From Candidatus Competibacteraceae bacterium (GTDB lineage Bacteria > Bacteroidota > Bacteroidia > CAIKAF01), in contig JACSSC010000058.1 in assembly GCA_014879445.1 (NCBI GenBank), forward strand, positions 43,066-107,065: a DNA stretch of 64,000 bases, in the 5' to 3' direction. A program made the position numbers and the translations under genes. The notes beneath the pieces were generated by a model. It was not told the origin of the DNA and did not search any database. It was given only the letters and a program-made list of their open reading frames with translations. Of the stretch, positions 1 to 8,446 are shown one piece after another (position 1 is the first letter of the stretch; the number at the start of each line of letters is the position of its first letter).

Positions 1-559
1 CATTCGACACCCCTGATGGATATTTTGAGCCATACATCACATCTCCTGCAACGGGATGCCCAATTGAGCCAAGCTGCGCCCTGATTTGATGATATTTTCC
101 TGTGATAAGATCTATCTCTAATAACGAAAACAATGAATCTGACTGCAATATTTTATAAGAAAGTGAAACCGGTTGAAATTGCCGTGATAATGAGCTTAAT
201 GCAATAACGGCTTTTTTATTTTCCTTGTCTTTTATATGGAATTGATTTAAAATTTGCTGTTCAACAGCCGGTATTCCTTCTACCAAAGCCAGATATTTCT
301 TTTCAATTTGACGCTTCTCTATCATCTGCTGCAAAGGCACAGTTGCTGTTTTCTTCTTTGATACAATCAATATACCCGATGTGGGCCTATCGAGACGTTG
401 CATCAATTTCGGACGAACAGATTGCTGGCATTTGTAATATTCAACCAGCCACGATTCTAAACAAGTTGAAACATACAAATTCTGATCACTTACTAATCCG
501 CATGGCTTATAAACTATAGCAAACCAATTATCCTCATATATGATAGCAGGTACACTCAA
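1..559 (-). CDS. RluA-family RNA pseudouridine synthase (3' end outside window)
   Basis: Isomerises uridine to pseudouridine in rRNA or tRNA; the exact target site cannot be read from the sequence. The minus strand encodes 186 codons before the window edge. An N-terminal stretch like IIYEDNWFAIVYKPCGL is typical of the family, followed by the catalytic-Asp motif RLDRPTSGILIVSKK, then GKYHQIRAQL and GHPVAGDVMYGS. No ATG precedes the conserved N-terminus in frame. The likely start is therefore TTG at 559, which overlaps the upstream gene's stop by four bases and suggests translational coupling. An ATG-started version would begin at MQRLDR and lose the N-terminal part of the fold. The C-terminus lies beyond base 1. 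Family assignment is firm; the start codon is an inference. Confidence 0.9.
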   Translation of the reverse strand, partial: MSVPAIIYEDNWFAIVYKPCGLVSDQNLYVSTCLESWLVEYYKCQQSVRPKLMQRLDRPTSGILIVSKKKTATVPLQQMIEKRQIEKKYLALVEGIPAVEQQILNQFHIKDKENKKAVIALSSLSRQFQPVSLSYKILQSDSLFSLLEIDLITGKYHQIRAQLGSIGHPVAGDVMYGSKYPSGVSN

Positions 560-945
560 AGCAAATTCACTTTGTACACATCAAAAGAATTACGTGGAAT
601 ATCAGAAACAAAAATGGGAAACAATTCATCAGTTTCTTCAGCCAGATCAAATGAATTACAACCAATTGTCAATGGTTCAAAAACCAATGTAAATGAAAGG
701 GTTAATCCTTTTTCAATCCATGTCCATTCAGGCATCATAGTCACGCCAAAAACATGCAACAATTTCGAACAACCTAATCCATCTTTTTCGCGTAAGTAAG
801 TTTCTTGAAGTACTCTTACGCCAATATCTAGTGGAGCCGTTACAAAACAATGTACAATCACATATTTTTCTTCTAGCATGTGTAATGCCGGAACTTCGAC
901 AGTTAGATTGCTAATCTCGATATCTGTAAAATCTGAAGATTGCAT
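556..945 (-). CDS. hypothetical protein, 129 aa
   Basis: I do not recognise this protein. It is 129 residues long with no signal peptide or membrane segment. The composition is mixed, acidic at the start (SSDFTDIEIS), with alternating hydrophobic strands that suggest a small beta-rich cytoplasmic domain. Its stop overlaps the probable TTG start of the downstream pseudouridine synthase. A -7-like box (minus strand TAATTTTG, 959-966) lies 13 bases before the ATG, so it may head a two-gene transcript with the synthase. The promoter and the coupled 3' end support a real gene. Function is unknown. Confidence 0.6.
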   Translation of the reverse strand: MQSSDFTDIEISNLTVEVPALHMLEEKYVIVHCFVTAPLDIGVRVLQETYLREKDGLGCSKLLHVFGVTMMPEWTWIEKGLTLSFTLVFEPLTIGCNSFDLAEETDELFPIFVSDIPRNSFDVYKVNLL

Positions 946-958
946 AAATTGGATTAAA

Positions 959-966
959 CAAAATTA
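959..966 (-). promoter_or_regulatory. candidate Bacteroidota -7 box for the 129-aa gene
   Basis: The minus strand reads TAATTTTG, an exact match to TAnnTTTG, ending 13 bases before the ATG at 945. No convincing -33 TTTG was found, so the assignment is tentative. Confidence 0.4.
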
Positions 967-981
967 AAAAAATATTTTTTT

Positions 982-1920
982 TTATTCATCCAGCCTTGAT
1001 AAGTTTCTCATCATGCCTGTATAGGTTGCACGTGATATGGGTGATCTTTTAAAAGTTTTATTAAATGACGCTTCATCCATTTGTTTCCATGTTAATTTAT
1101 CTAACGTGAGGAGTAATGAATCCGGATAAAAACGCGGTTCGGAATGAGGAGATGAAAATCGGTTCCAAGGGCAAACATCCTGGCAGATATCACAACCAAA
1201 TATCCAACCGTCAACCGGATAATCTGAGAGGTTAGGAGAATTATTTTTTAGCTCTATCGTCAAATATGAAATACATTTATTAGCATCAAGCACATAAGGT
1301 GCAACGATGGCCTGAGTAGGACATGCATCAATGCAACGAGTACATGTTCCGCAATATGAATGCATCGGCACATCTGCCTCACAATCTAAATTGCAAATAA
1401 TTTCAGCTAAAAAAAAATAAGAACCTTTTTGGGGATGAATGAGCAATGTGTTCTTACCAATCCAACCCAATCCGGCCTTGGCTGCCCATGATTTTTCTAA
1501 AACAGGAGCGCTATCTACAAAAACACGATAAGAAAAATGCCCTGTTTTTTTCTGAATTTGATTTACCAATTCATACATTTTATCTTTTACAACAAAATGA
1601 TAATCCTCTCCGTATGCATACTTGCTTATTTTGGGCACTCCTTTTTGTTGCTGATGTTTGGGATAATAATTATAGAGTAAAGAAATAACAGTTGTGGCGC
1701 CTTCAACCAGTATAGATGGATTCAATCTTTTTTCAAAATGATTTTCCATGTATGACATCTCGGCATGTTTGCCGTCTTTGAGCCATAATGCAAGACGTTG
1801 TCGGTCATCATCAAGATGGGCAGCTTTCGAAATACCACATCCAAGGAATCCTAATTCGGAGGATAATTCTTTAATGCATTGAGCATGATATGTTCGGAGT
1901 TGTTCTGTATTCAATGTCAA
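982..1920 (-). CDS. queG: epoxyqueuosine reductase QueG
   Basis: Cobalamin-dependent Fe-S enzyme that reduces epoxyqueuosine to queuosine at the wobble position of GUN-anticodon tRNAs, the last step of queuosine synthesis. It is cytoplasmic and 312 aa, the normal length for QueG. Two 4Fe-4S sets are visible: C190, C193, C196 and C200 in [12 protein letters not shown], and C243, C246 and C250 in [11 protein letters not shown]. The segment [11 protein letters not shown] (Asp136) carries the catalytic-site aspartate of the family, and GWIGKNTLL follows. The ATG at 1920 overlaps the ruvB stop by four bases, so the two genes are translationally coupled. No other queuosine gene is in the window. 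Confidence 0.96.
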   Translation of the reverse strand: MTLNTEQLRTYHAQCIKELSSELGFLGCGISKAAHLDDDRQRLALWLKDGKHAEMSYMENHFEKRLNPSILVEGATTVISLLYNYYPKHQQQKGVPKISKYAYGEDYHFVVKDKMYELVNQIQKKTGHFSYRVFVDSAPVLEKSWAAKAGLGWIGKNTLLIHPQKGSYFFLAEIICNLDCEADVPMHSYCGTCTRCIDACPTQAIVAPYVLDANKCISYLTIELKNNSPNLSDYPVDGWIFGCDICQDVCPWNRFSSPHSEPRFYPDSLLLTLDKLTWKQMDEASFNKTFKRSPISRATYTGMMRNLSRLDE

Positions 1921-2951
1921 CTTTCACTATCAAACAAAGAAAGATTGTCAGGGTTTTTTAACCGTCCTAAATGTTTGTATGCTTTTTCAAGAACAATTCT
2001 TCCTCTGGGTGTACGCACTAAGAATCCTTCCTGAATCAAGTATGGCTCATACACTTCTTCAATAGTGCCGGCATCTTCGCTTACAGCAGTAGCAATGGTG
2101 CCTAATCCAACAGGACCGCCTTTGAATTTATCTATGAGTGTTGTAAGTATTTTATTATCCATTTCATCCAACCCGTACTTATCCACATTAAGCGCCGTTA
2201 GAGCCATCTGTGAAATATCAAAAGTAATAACACCGTCTCCTTTAATTTGAGCAAAATCACGCACCCTTCGCAACAGCGCATTGGCAATTCGCGGAGTACC
2301 ACGACTTCTACGGGCTATTTCATGAGCCGCTGTTTCTTCAATCGGAATTTTCAAAATTGAAGATGAGCGTTTAACAATGTTACTTAATGTGGCCTCATCA
2401 TAATATTCTAATCTAGCATTGATGCCAAAACGCGCCCTGAGCGGTGAAGTAAGCAATCCTGAACGGGTTGTTGCTCCTACTAAAGTAAATGGATTAAGAG
2501 AAATCTGTACCGATCGTGCATTCGGACCAGAGTCAATCATGATATCAATTTTATAATCTTCCATGGCTGAATACAGATATTCTTCAACCACAGCACTCAG
2601 GCGATGAATTTCATCAATAAAAAGCACATCACTGGGCTCAAGATTGGTAAGTAATCCAGCCAAGTCACCCGGCTTCTCCAATACCGGACCTGAAGTAATT
2701 TTTATCCCCACGCCCATATCATTAGCAATAATATGTGCCAGTGTTGTTTTTCCTAAACCGGGAGGACCATGAAGCAAAACATGGTCGAGCGCTTCGCCAC
2801 GCATCTTTGCAGCTTCTACAAAAACACGAAGATTGTCAACCACTTTTTGTTGACCGGTAAATTCTTCAAACTCAACAGGTCGTAAAACTTTTTCTAACTC
2901 ACGTTCTGTTTTGGTAAGACGCTCATGTCCTGGATCCAAATGCTCATTCAT
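1917..2951 (-). CDS. ruvB: Holliday junction branch migration helicase RuvB
   Basis: Hexameric AAA+ motor that drives branch migration of Holliday junctions with RuvA, ahead of RuvC cleavage. It is 344 aa, the usual length. Walker A is GPPGLGKTT (62-70), Walker B is FIDEIH (111-116), the sensor segment is GATTRSGLL, and the arginine-finger region LRARFG follows. The C-terminal winged helix holds [16 protein letters not shown] and ends in LVRTPRGR. ruvA and ruvC are not adjacent. queG starts inside its stop codon. A -7 box (minus strand TACCTTTG, 2956-2963) ends only four bases before the ATG, which could give a leaderless message. Confidence 0.98.
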   Translation of the reverse strand: MNEHLDPGHERLTKTERELEKVLRPVEFEEFTGQQKVVDNLRVFVEAAKMRGEALDHVLLHGPPGLGKTTLAHIIANDMGVGIKITSGPVLEKPGDLAGLLTNLEPSDVLFIDEIHRLSAVVEEYLYSAMEDYKIDIMIDSGPNARSVQISLNPFTLVGATTRSGLLTSPLRARFGINARLEYYDEATLSNIVKRSSSILKIPIEETAAHEIARRSRGTPRIANALLRRVRDFAQIKGDGVITFDISQMALTALNVDKYGLDEMDNKILTTLIDKFKGGPVGLGTIATAVSEDAGTIEEVYEPYLIQEGFLVRTPRGRIVLEKAYKHLGRLKNPDNLSLFDSES

Positions 2952-2955
2952 GATT

Positions 2956-2963
2956 CAAAGGTA
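2956..2963 (-). promoter_or_regulatory. candidate -7 box abutting the ruvB start
   Basis: Minus strand TACCTTTG fits TAnnTTTG. It ends four bases before the ruvB ATG, so transcription would start at or within a base or two of the start codon. No clear -33 element sits at 19-21 bases. Confidence 0.35.
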
Positions 2964-3046
2964 TGATATTTTCAGGTTATATTTGGCTACATCAAAGGTT
3001 CATATCATAAAATATCCGAAAAAGGTTTAACGCTCAAAAACCTTTG

Positions 3047-3054
3047 TAATTTTG
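3047..3054 (+). promoter_or_regulatory. candidate -7 box for the thioesterase-PPTase pair
   Basis: TAATTTTG matches TAnnTTTG and ends 14 bases before the ATG at 3069. A TTTA at 3026-3029 is a possible -33 element, but its 17-base spacing is shorter than the usual 19-21. Confidence 0.45.
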
Positions 3055-3068
3055 ACCAATTATCAATT

Positions 3069-3758
3069 ATGACGAATTTATTTATTTTTCCTTTTGGCGG
3101 AGGCAACGAAACTTCTTACGCTCGAATTACACAATTGCTCCATCCATCCATTCATATTATCTCGGGTGAAAGCCCGGGTAAAGGACGACGAAATAAAGAA
3201 CCATTGCTAAAAAACCTCTACCGAATGGCTGATGTTTTTTTTGAGCAATATGCGCAACAAGTGGATGAAAACAGTATCTTTCTTGGACATTCGATGGGTG
3301 CATATTTGGCCTATCTAATGGCTATCCGACTTCGTGATGAAAAACATACACTTCCCAAGCATCTTGTGCTTTCAAGCAAAATTGCACCTTCGCGCCACTT
3401 CAATAAGAAAAGAATGTTACTCACAGATGAGAAGTTTATTAAACACTTGAAAGAACTAGAAGGTATGCCGGATGCTATTCTTAGTAATGCTGAATTATTA
3501 ACATTATTTTTACCCATCATTCGTGCCGACTTTGATGCCTTAGATCAATTTAAATATATCCCTACTACCCCACTTCCAATTCCTATTACACTTTTTTGTG
3601 GCAATAGAGAAAATGTTCCCGACGAATGGCTTACCGACTGGAATAAAGAAACAACAGATTGCTTCGATTTTAAACGAATATCGGGCGGACACTTTTGGCT
3701 TTTCGACAACCCTGACCCACTCATTCAATGTATTCACCAAATTGCAGGTATAAAATAA
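3069..3758 (+). CDS. type II thioesterase (GrsT/TesA-like alpha/beta hydrolase)
   Basis: Type II thioesterases remove stalled or wrong acyl groups from carrier-protein phosphopantetheine arms in NRPS, PKS or related synthases. The protein is 229 aa, the normal size. It opens with LFIFPFGGGNETSY (the family's FPxAGG-like start), has the nucleophile elbow GHSMGAYLA with Ser75, and ends with SGGHFWLFDN carrying the expected catalytic His208. The segment that normally holds the catalytic Asp reads FCGNRENVP, so Glu181 or Asn182 appears in place of Asp. The PPTase gene follows five bases later, so the two are probably co-transcribed. No carrier protein or synthase gene is in the window, and the substrate is unknown. 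Confidence 0.85.
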   Translation: MTNLFIFPFGGGNETSYARITQLLHPSIHIISGESPGKGRRNKEPLLKNLYRMADVFFEQYAQQVDENSIFLGHSMGAYLAYLMAIRLRDEKHTLPKHLVLSSKIAPSRHFNKKRMLLTDEKFIKHLKELEGMPDAILSNAELLTLFLPIIRADFDALDQFKYIPTTPLPIPITLFCGNRENVPDEWLTDWNKETTDCFDFKRISGGHFWLFDNPDPLIQCIHQIAGIK

Positions 3759-3763
3759 AAATT

Positions 3764-4426
3764 ATGGAAGCATTCGTTGCATACACGTTCATTGATAATC
3801 TCAATCAACCCTTGCCCGATGCTGCGCTTAAAAGCTTGCCATCCATAATGAAAGACGAGATTAATTTGTACAAAATGAATGATGACCAAATTCGTTTACT
3901 CGCCGGAAAACGACTCCTTTATTATGCCCTTCAAATAACAAATCATGAATCGGATATGATTCAGCAATATACCGTAGCACCAAATGGCAAACCATTCATA
4001 CCCGGCTTTCATCCTTTCAATATCACTCATTCTGGAAACATTGTAGCTATTGCCGTATTATTAAGCAGAGGTGAAATTGGTATTGACTGCGAAATGATTC
4101 GACCTATTCAACCTTCATCATTCACTAAGCAATTCTCACCACCTGAAATGCAATGGATATTAAATGCGCAGCAACCACAACAACGATTTTTTGATGCCTG
4201 GACTATGAAAGAAGCCGTGATGAAAGCTGATGGACGTGGAATGCGTATCCCCTTGCATCATATTCGACTGAAAAAAGATTATGCAACGATAGATGACAAT
4301 CCTAATATATGGTTCCTTTATCCTTTATCTCTACATCCAAATCACCCGGCACATCTTTGCTCTGATCAAGCCATTTCAAATATTAAAACTATACATATAC
4401 TTACTAATGATCTATGGCTACTTTAG
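3764..4426 (+). CDS. 4'-phosphopantetheinyl transferase, Sfp type
   Basis: Transfers phosphopantetheine from CoA to a serine of an acyl or peptidyl carrier protein. The protein is 220 aa from the ATG at 3764, which lies five bases after the thioesterase stop. A longer in-frame start at 3728 would run inside the thioesterase gene and adds no family sequence. Diagnostic motifs are NITHSG (87-92), GIDCE (106-110, Mg-binding Asp108 and Glu110) and WTMKEAVMKADGRG (146-159, the WxxKEA signature). Length and motifs fit the Sfp/Gsp class rather than the shorter AcpS. Its partner carrier protein is not in the window, so whether it serves fatty-acid or secondary metabolism is open. Confidence 0.93.
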   Translation: MEAFVAYTFIDNLNQPLPDAALKSLPSIMKDEINLYKMNDDQIRLLAGKRLLYYALQITNHESDMIQQYTVAPNGKPFIPGFHPFNITHSGNIVAIAVLLSRGEIGIDCEMIRPIQPSSFTKQFSPPEMQWILNAQQPQQRFFDAWTMKEAVMKADGRGMRIPLHHIRLKKDYATIDDNPNIWFLYPLSLHPNHPAHLCSDQAISNIKTIHILTNDLWLL

Positions 4427-4513
4427 TATGAATATTGCCCTTATTTCATCCTTGTTTTGTAACTTGTGCAACCGTTCGACTTTATACATAATGTAGGCAA
4501 AAATCAACATGTT

Positions 4514-6025
4514 ATGAAAATTTTCACATCTAAACAAATCAAAGAACACGACCAATACACTATACTGCATGAGCCCATCGCTTCTATTGATTTAATGGAA
4601 CGTGCGGCAACGATTCTTACAGATGCTCTCATAAACCAATGGCCTGGAGAACTTACTTTCTGCATTGTATGCGGAGCTGGCAATAATGGTGGTGACGGAT
4701 TGGCCATGGCACGCATGCTTCACAAACACAATTACAAGGTAATTGTATATCTGCTTGATGCTAGCAATAGAAGTGACGATAACCAAAAAAATCTGAAAAA
4801 ACTCCCATCCGATATTACAAAGTTTGAAATAAAGGATACAGACGCATTGCTTGAAATTCCTTCTGATGCAGTAATTATTGACGCCATATTTGGTACAGGC
4901 CTTTCACGCGAACCCGAATCTCTGTTTGCTCAATGTATAAAAAGCATAAACCGCTTGTCTAATCCGGTTATTGCTATTGATGTTCCATCCGGTTTGGGAT
5001 GCGAATATACACCCTGGATGTATAATAGTGAGCATATTGTTCGTGCTACACATACTTTTACTTTGCAGCATCCCAAACTCTCATTTTTTCTTCCTGAAAG
5101 TGCTGCTTATACAGGCACATGGGAAGTACTTCCTATTGGCTTACATCCCGAGTTTGAATCAATCACCTCAACCCCCTATCAATTAATTGAGAGCGAAATG
5201 GTTCTTGCTATGTTGCCTAAGCGAAAACGGAATGCTCACAAAGGACATATGGGACATACACTGATAGCTGCAGGAAGTAATGGAAAAATTGGTGCTGCAA
5301 TGCTTTCGGCCAAAGCGGCTTTACGAGCCGGTGCCGGTCTAGTTACTGCATATATTCCGAAATGCGGTTACACAGCACTTCAAAGTGCATTACCTGAAAT
5401 TATGGTTATCTCTTCTGATGATGAAAAGGAACTCGAAGGCACAATCTATCATCCCATGCGCTATCAAGCTATTGGAATTGGTCCTGGCATTGGAACAGGC
5501 AAAAGTGCAGCACTTGTTTTGAAAAATTTAATCCAACAATATGATAACCCTTTGGTGATTGACGCAGATGCAATCAATATTCTTGCTGAAAATCCTACCT
5601 GGATGTCATTTCTTCATAAGCACAGTATCCTCACTCCTCATCCCGGCGAATTTGAAAGGTTAGCTGGGAAGGGAAATGGATACGAACGATGGCAAAGACA
5701 AATCGAGCTCTCTACCCGATTCCAAATATTCATCGTTTTGAAGGGCCATCATACATCCATATCAACACCAAATGGGTCGCTTTATCTTAATTATACAGGC
5801 AATTCCGGAATGGCAACAGCCGGTTCGGGCGATGTACTTACCGGCCTAATTACAGGTCTGTTGTCGCAAATGAACAGTTCATTATTTGCTTGCATTGCAG
5901 GCGTATATCTGCATGGCTTAGCCGGTGATTTAGCACTCAACAAACAATCTGTAGAATCGCTAATTGCCTCCGACATAATTGATCATTTCGGAAAAGCATT
6001 TGATTTTATTCGAAATCATGATTAA
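4514..6025 (+). CDS. nnr: bifunctional NAD(P)H-hydrate epimerase / ADP-dependent dehydratase
   Basis: Repairs damaged nicotinamide cofactors: the N-terminal half epimerises R-NAD(P)HX to the S form, and the C-terminal half dehydrates S-NAD(P)HX back to NAD(P)H using ADP. It has 503 aa from the ATG at 4514. The YjeF_N domain (about 1-215) shows CGAGNNGGDGLAMAR (53-67) and AIDVPSGL. The ribokinase-like C-terminal domain (about 225-500) shows KGHMGHTLIAAGSNGKIGAA, DADAINIL, LTPHPGEFERL and the nucleotide-site motif AGSGDVLTGL (GSGD at 437-440). An upstream in-frame ATG at 4466 lacks family sequence. The gene sits 87 bases after the PPTase and may share its transcript. Confidence 0.95.
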   Translation: MKIFTSKQIKEHDQYTILHEPIASIDLMERAATILTDALINQWPGELTFCIVCGAGNNGGDGLAMARMLHKHNYKVIVYLLDASNRSDDNQKNLKKLPSDITKFEIKDTDALLEIPSDAVIIDAIFGTGLSREPESLFAQCIKSINRLSNPVIAIDVPSGLGCEYTPWMYNSEHIVRATHTFTLQHPKLSFFLPESAAYTGTWEVLPIGLHPEFESITSTPYQLIESEMVLAMLPKRKRNAHKGHMGHTLIAAGSNGKIGAAMLSAKAALRAGAGLVTAYIPKCGYTALQSALPEIMVISSDDEKELEGTIYHPMRYQAIGIGPGIGTGKSAALVLKNLIQQYDNPLVIDADAINILAENPTWMSFLHKHSILTPHPGEFERLAGKGNGYERWQRQIELSTRFQIFIVLKGHHTSISTPNGSLYLNYTGNSGMATAGSGDVLTGLITGLLSQMNSSLFACIAGVYLHGLAGDLALNKQSVESLIASDIIDHFGKAFDFIRNHD

Positions 6026-6054
6026 AATTATTCGTTCCATCTATTCTCTCTCTA

Positions 6055-6087
6055 TTTACCTAATATCAAAATTCTTTTATACTTTTG
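6055..6087 (+). promoter_or_regulatory. promoter of the DUF5606 gene
   Basis: TTTA (6055-6058), 21 bases, then TACTTTTG (6080-6087). This fits the Bacteroidota -33/-7 pattern, and the -7 box ends 18 bases before the ATG at 6106. Confidence 0.6.
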
Positions 6088-6105
6088 CTACAAATACTTT
6101 AATGC

Positions 6106-6684
6106 ATGGAATTTGAGAAGTTGGTATCTATTAGTGGGCAATCATCGCTATATTTGGTAATCAGCAAGACAGCCAATGGCTTCATTGCCGAATCATTAGA
6201 AGATAAAAAACGCATCCCAGTTTTTCAGAATATGGATGTGAGCATGTTGGAAGACATTAGCATTTATACCGAATCAGGTGAAGTTACACTAAAATCAGTA
6301 TTTCTGAAAGTGCTCGAAAAGTACAACGGAAAAGACACTCCCGATGCAAAAGCAGATAATGCTGAATTGTTTCGTTTTTTTGAAGAAGTACTCCCTGATT
6401 TTGACAAAGAAAAAGTATATGCCTCTCATATACGAAAAATTGTAAAATGGTACAGTCAACTTCTCAAACTAGGCATGATTGATTCGGAAAAACTGTCTCC
6501 TAAAGAAGAATCCAAAACTGAGGAATCAGAAACTAGCGAAGACAAGCCGAAAACTGATGAGAAAAAGAAAGAAGCTAAAACTGCCAAACCAAAAAGCGTA
6601 ACTGTGGCAACTAAATCTACAGGTGCCGTAAAAAATGCCCCTGCCCGCAAAGTGCAAACCGTTAGAAAAGCAGGAGGCGCATAA
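6106..6684 (+). CDS. DUF5606 family protein with charged C-terminal tail
   Basis: A Bacteroidota-specific family of unknown function. The conserved N-terminal domain (about 1-125) begins MEFEKLVSISGQSSLYLV and includes GFIAESLEDKKRIPV and IRKIVKWYSQL, which match my memory of DUF5606. The tail (about 128-192) is low complexity: first Glu/Ser-rich (KEESKTEESETSEDK), then Lys/Ala-rich (KKKEAKTAKPKS) and ending in basic residues. That suggests a disordered extension, possibly for nucleic-acid or protein contact. It has no signal peptide or membrane segment. It has its own promoter and a terminator downstream, so it is probably monocistronic. Confidence 0.85.
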   Translation: MEFEKLVSISGQSSLYLVISKTANGFIAESLEDKKRIPVFQNMDVSMLEDISIYTESGEVTLKSVFLKVLEKYNGKDTPDAKADNAELFRFFEEVLPDFDKEKVYASHIRKIVKWYSQLLKLGMIDSEKLSPKEESKTEESETSEDKPKTDEKKKEAKTAKPKSVTVATKSTGAVKNAPARKVQTVRKAGGA

Positions 6685-6750
6685 TCTTTTGTCTATTCTA
6701 TGCCCAATAACATAGGCAAAAAATTCACACTAATAAACATATTTGATTAT

Positions 6751-6775
6751 GGCCGTTTCTGTAATGGCCTTTTTT
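6751..6775 (+). terminator. terminator after the DUF5606 gene
   Basis: GGCCGTT (6751-6757), loop TCTGT, AATGGCC (6763-6769) with one G-U pair, then six T. It lies 67 bases after the stop. Confidence 0.7.
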
Positions 6776-6797
6776 ATATGATTAAAAAAAATTATAA

Positions 6798-8387
6798 CTA
6801 GTAGGAAATTAAACGATAGCTATAATTGCGAAAAACCATCATACGAACAGATTGATTATACCATCCATCAGTTATTGATTTGCGATCGAAATGAAAATGT
6901 GAATCTTCCGAAACGGATTGGTGAATACATTCACATGTTTTCTCTCCATATGCTGCCAACATTTGCATCATGTACAGTGTAACATAATATCCTTTGAATG
7001 CATAGGTGCCGGGATCAATTTTCATTAGCTTTTGGTACTGCAATATAAAAGGTGCTGAAGCACTATCCGTATAACTGGAAAAATTTACGGTAGGTATATG
7101 TAGATTCATATTTTCGTAATAATCGGCTTCTATGTTATTGAATTCGAGCCATTCTTCTGTTCCAACAATACTCACATCTGTTTTCTCTGTTGCTTTATTT
7201 AGTTTGGTTAGATAGTCCTTAACTGTAATTTCACGTGAACATGGAAAAATCAGTACATTCTTTTTATCTTTTTGAATCCGCGATAAAGCGCCACCTGATT
7301 TTAATCGGGTAAAATGAAATCGTGTGGTGTCGTTACCCGACCACAATTTCAGAACTCTATGATAATGAAGATGCAGTAAAGAATCTTTCTTTGTTCCTGG
7401 ATCAACTAATATGTAATTGGCTTCGGGATATAAGGTCTTAAAATATTTCACTGTTCTGATAGCTACTTGTTCTTCATCCGGAGTAATTTTGATAAGATAT
7501 GGGCGCCCGGATAAAAGAGTTGTTGCCCTTGAGAATGGTGTAACTATGGGAATTTTTCGAGATGATGCAAAATCAGCAACAAGCCCCAGGTTTGCACTAT
7601 ACAAAGGCCCAATAATCAAATCCATATTACCCATTTCGGGTTTAAGCAAAATATCTGTAACCTGATCCGTATCATTTTTACTACGCGTATCATACACAAA
7701 AACTTCTATATGAATCCCATGATTACGTATAGAATCAAGTGCAACCCTTGCTCCGCCAAAAAATTCGGAAGCAATCCTGTTGTTTGATTTTCCGCTGGTA
7801 GTAAACGGAAGAAGGAATGCGATTTTGAAGGATTTTTTTTCAGTTCGATACGTTTGGCAATGATTAAATGTTTGCACAGATTTTATTTCCTGTTTATTCT
7901 CCATCATTTCCTTATTAGGACCATTATCCGGCTTTTGAGTAATCGGAAAATCCACTTTGATAGATGAAGAGGGTACTCTCAATTCTTGCCCCGATTTCAA
8001 TCCGTTTTTTACAAAGGGATTTAATTCAGTCAACATCTCAACAGTCGTATTATATTTTTGAGCAATACCATACAATGTTTCTCCATTCACTACATTATGG
8101 ATAGTGGTTTGCATGGGCAAAGCAGGTTCTGTTGCTGCACTAGGTTTCGGAAATCTAAGTATCTGGTCAATTTTGATACCATTTGCTGCCGACGGATTAT
8201 AAAAATAGATAGTATCCTGATGCACATTATAGTGACGTGAAATACCATAGACCGTTTCTTTAGGTTTTACAGAATGCAGATAAAAAGTACGGTTACCTAC
8301 AATTTCTGTTTGTTGTGAAAAGGAAAGACCTGAAAGGCAAAAGATCATCACAAAAAACAGAAAAAAAGAATGAAATAATTTGGCCAT
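6798..8387 (-). CDS. exported LysM-repeat protein with periplasmic-binding-protein-like domain
   Basis: Probably a cell-wall-associated periplasmic protein. It has 529 aa from ATG 8387, with signal peptide MAKLFHSFFLFFVMIFCLSG ending near FSQ. Two LysM repeats follow, about 36-80 (HSVKPKETVYGISRHYNV) and 96-139 (HNVVNGETLYGIAQKYNT), both with the peptidoglycan-binding pattern. From about 205 it resembles type 1 periplasmic-binding or amino-acid ABC substrate-binding folds (KIAFLLPFTTSG, DLIIGPLYSANLG, IPIVTPFSR). No transporter genes are adjacent, so a transport role is doubtful; ligand sensing or wall remodelling is possible. A start at 8456 lies upstream of the -7 box at 8438-8445 and is unlikely. 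Confidence 0.82.
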   Translation of the reverse strand: MAKLFHSFFLFFVMIFCLSGLSFSQQTEIVGNRTFYLHSVKPKETVYGISRHYNVHQDTIYFYNPSAANGIKIDQILRFPKPSAATEPALPMQTTIHNVVNGETLYGIAQKYNTTVEMLTELNPFVKNGLKSGQELRVPSSSIKVDFPITQKPDNGPNKEMMENKQEIKSVQTFNHCQTYRTEKKSFKIAFLLPFTTSGKSNNRIASEFFGGARVALDSIRNHGIHIEVFVYDTRSKNDTDQVTDILLKPEMGNMDLIIGPLYSANLGLVADFASSRKIPIVTPFSRATTLLSGRPYLIKITPDEEQVAIRTVKYFKTLYPEANYILVDPGTKKDSLLHLHYHRVLKLWSGNDTTRFHFTRLKSGGALSRIQKDKKNVLIFPCSREITVKDYLTKLNKATEKTDVSIVGTEEWLEFNNIEADYYENMNLHIPTVNFSSYTDSASAPFILQYQKLMKIDPGTYAFKGYYVTLYMMQMLAAYGEKTCECIHQSVSEDSHFHFDRKSITDGWYNQSVRMMVFRNYSYRLISY

Positions 8388-8437
8388 GCTGGTTTTCTTA
8401 ATGAATGATATAGGATATATGCAATATAAATTCATGC

Positions 8438-8445
8438 CAAAATTA
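8438..8445 (-). promoter_or_regulatory. candidate -7 box for the LysM gene
   Basis: Minus strand TAATTTTG. It lies just beyond the guaA 3' end (stop at 8447-8449) and about 50 bases before the ATG at 8387. It supports the shorter start and transcription independent of guaA. Confidence 0.45.
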
Positions 8446-8446
8446 A

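Noticed and set aside
4466..4513. Longer N-terminus for the NAD(P)HX repair enzyme
   Set aside because: The extra 16 residues do not resemble the family, which starts at MKIFTSKQI.
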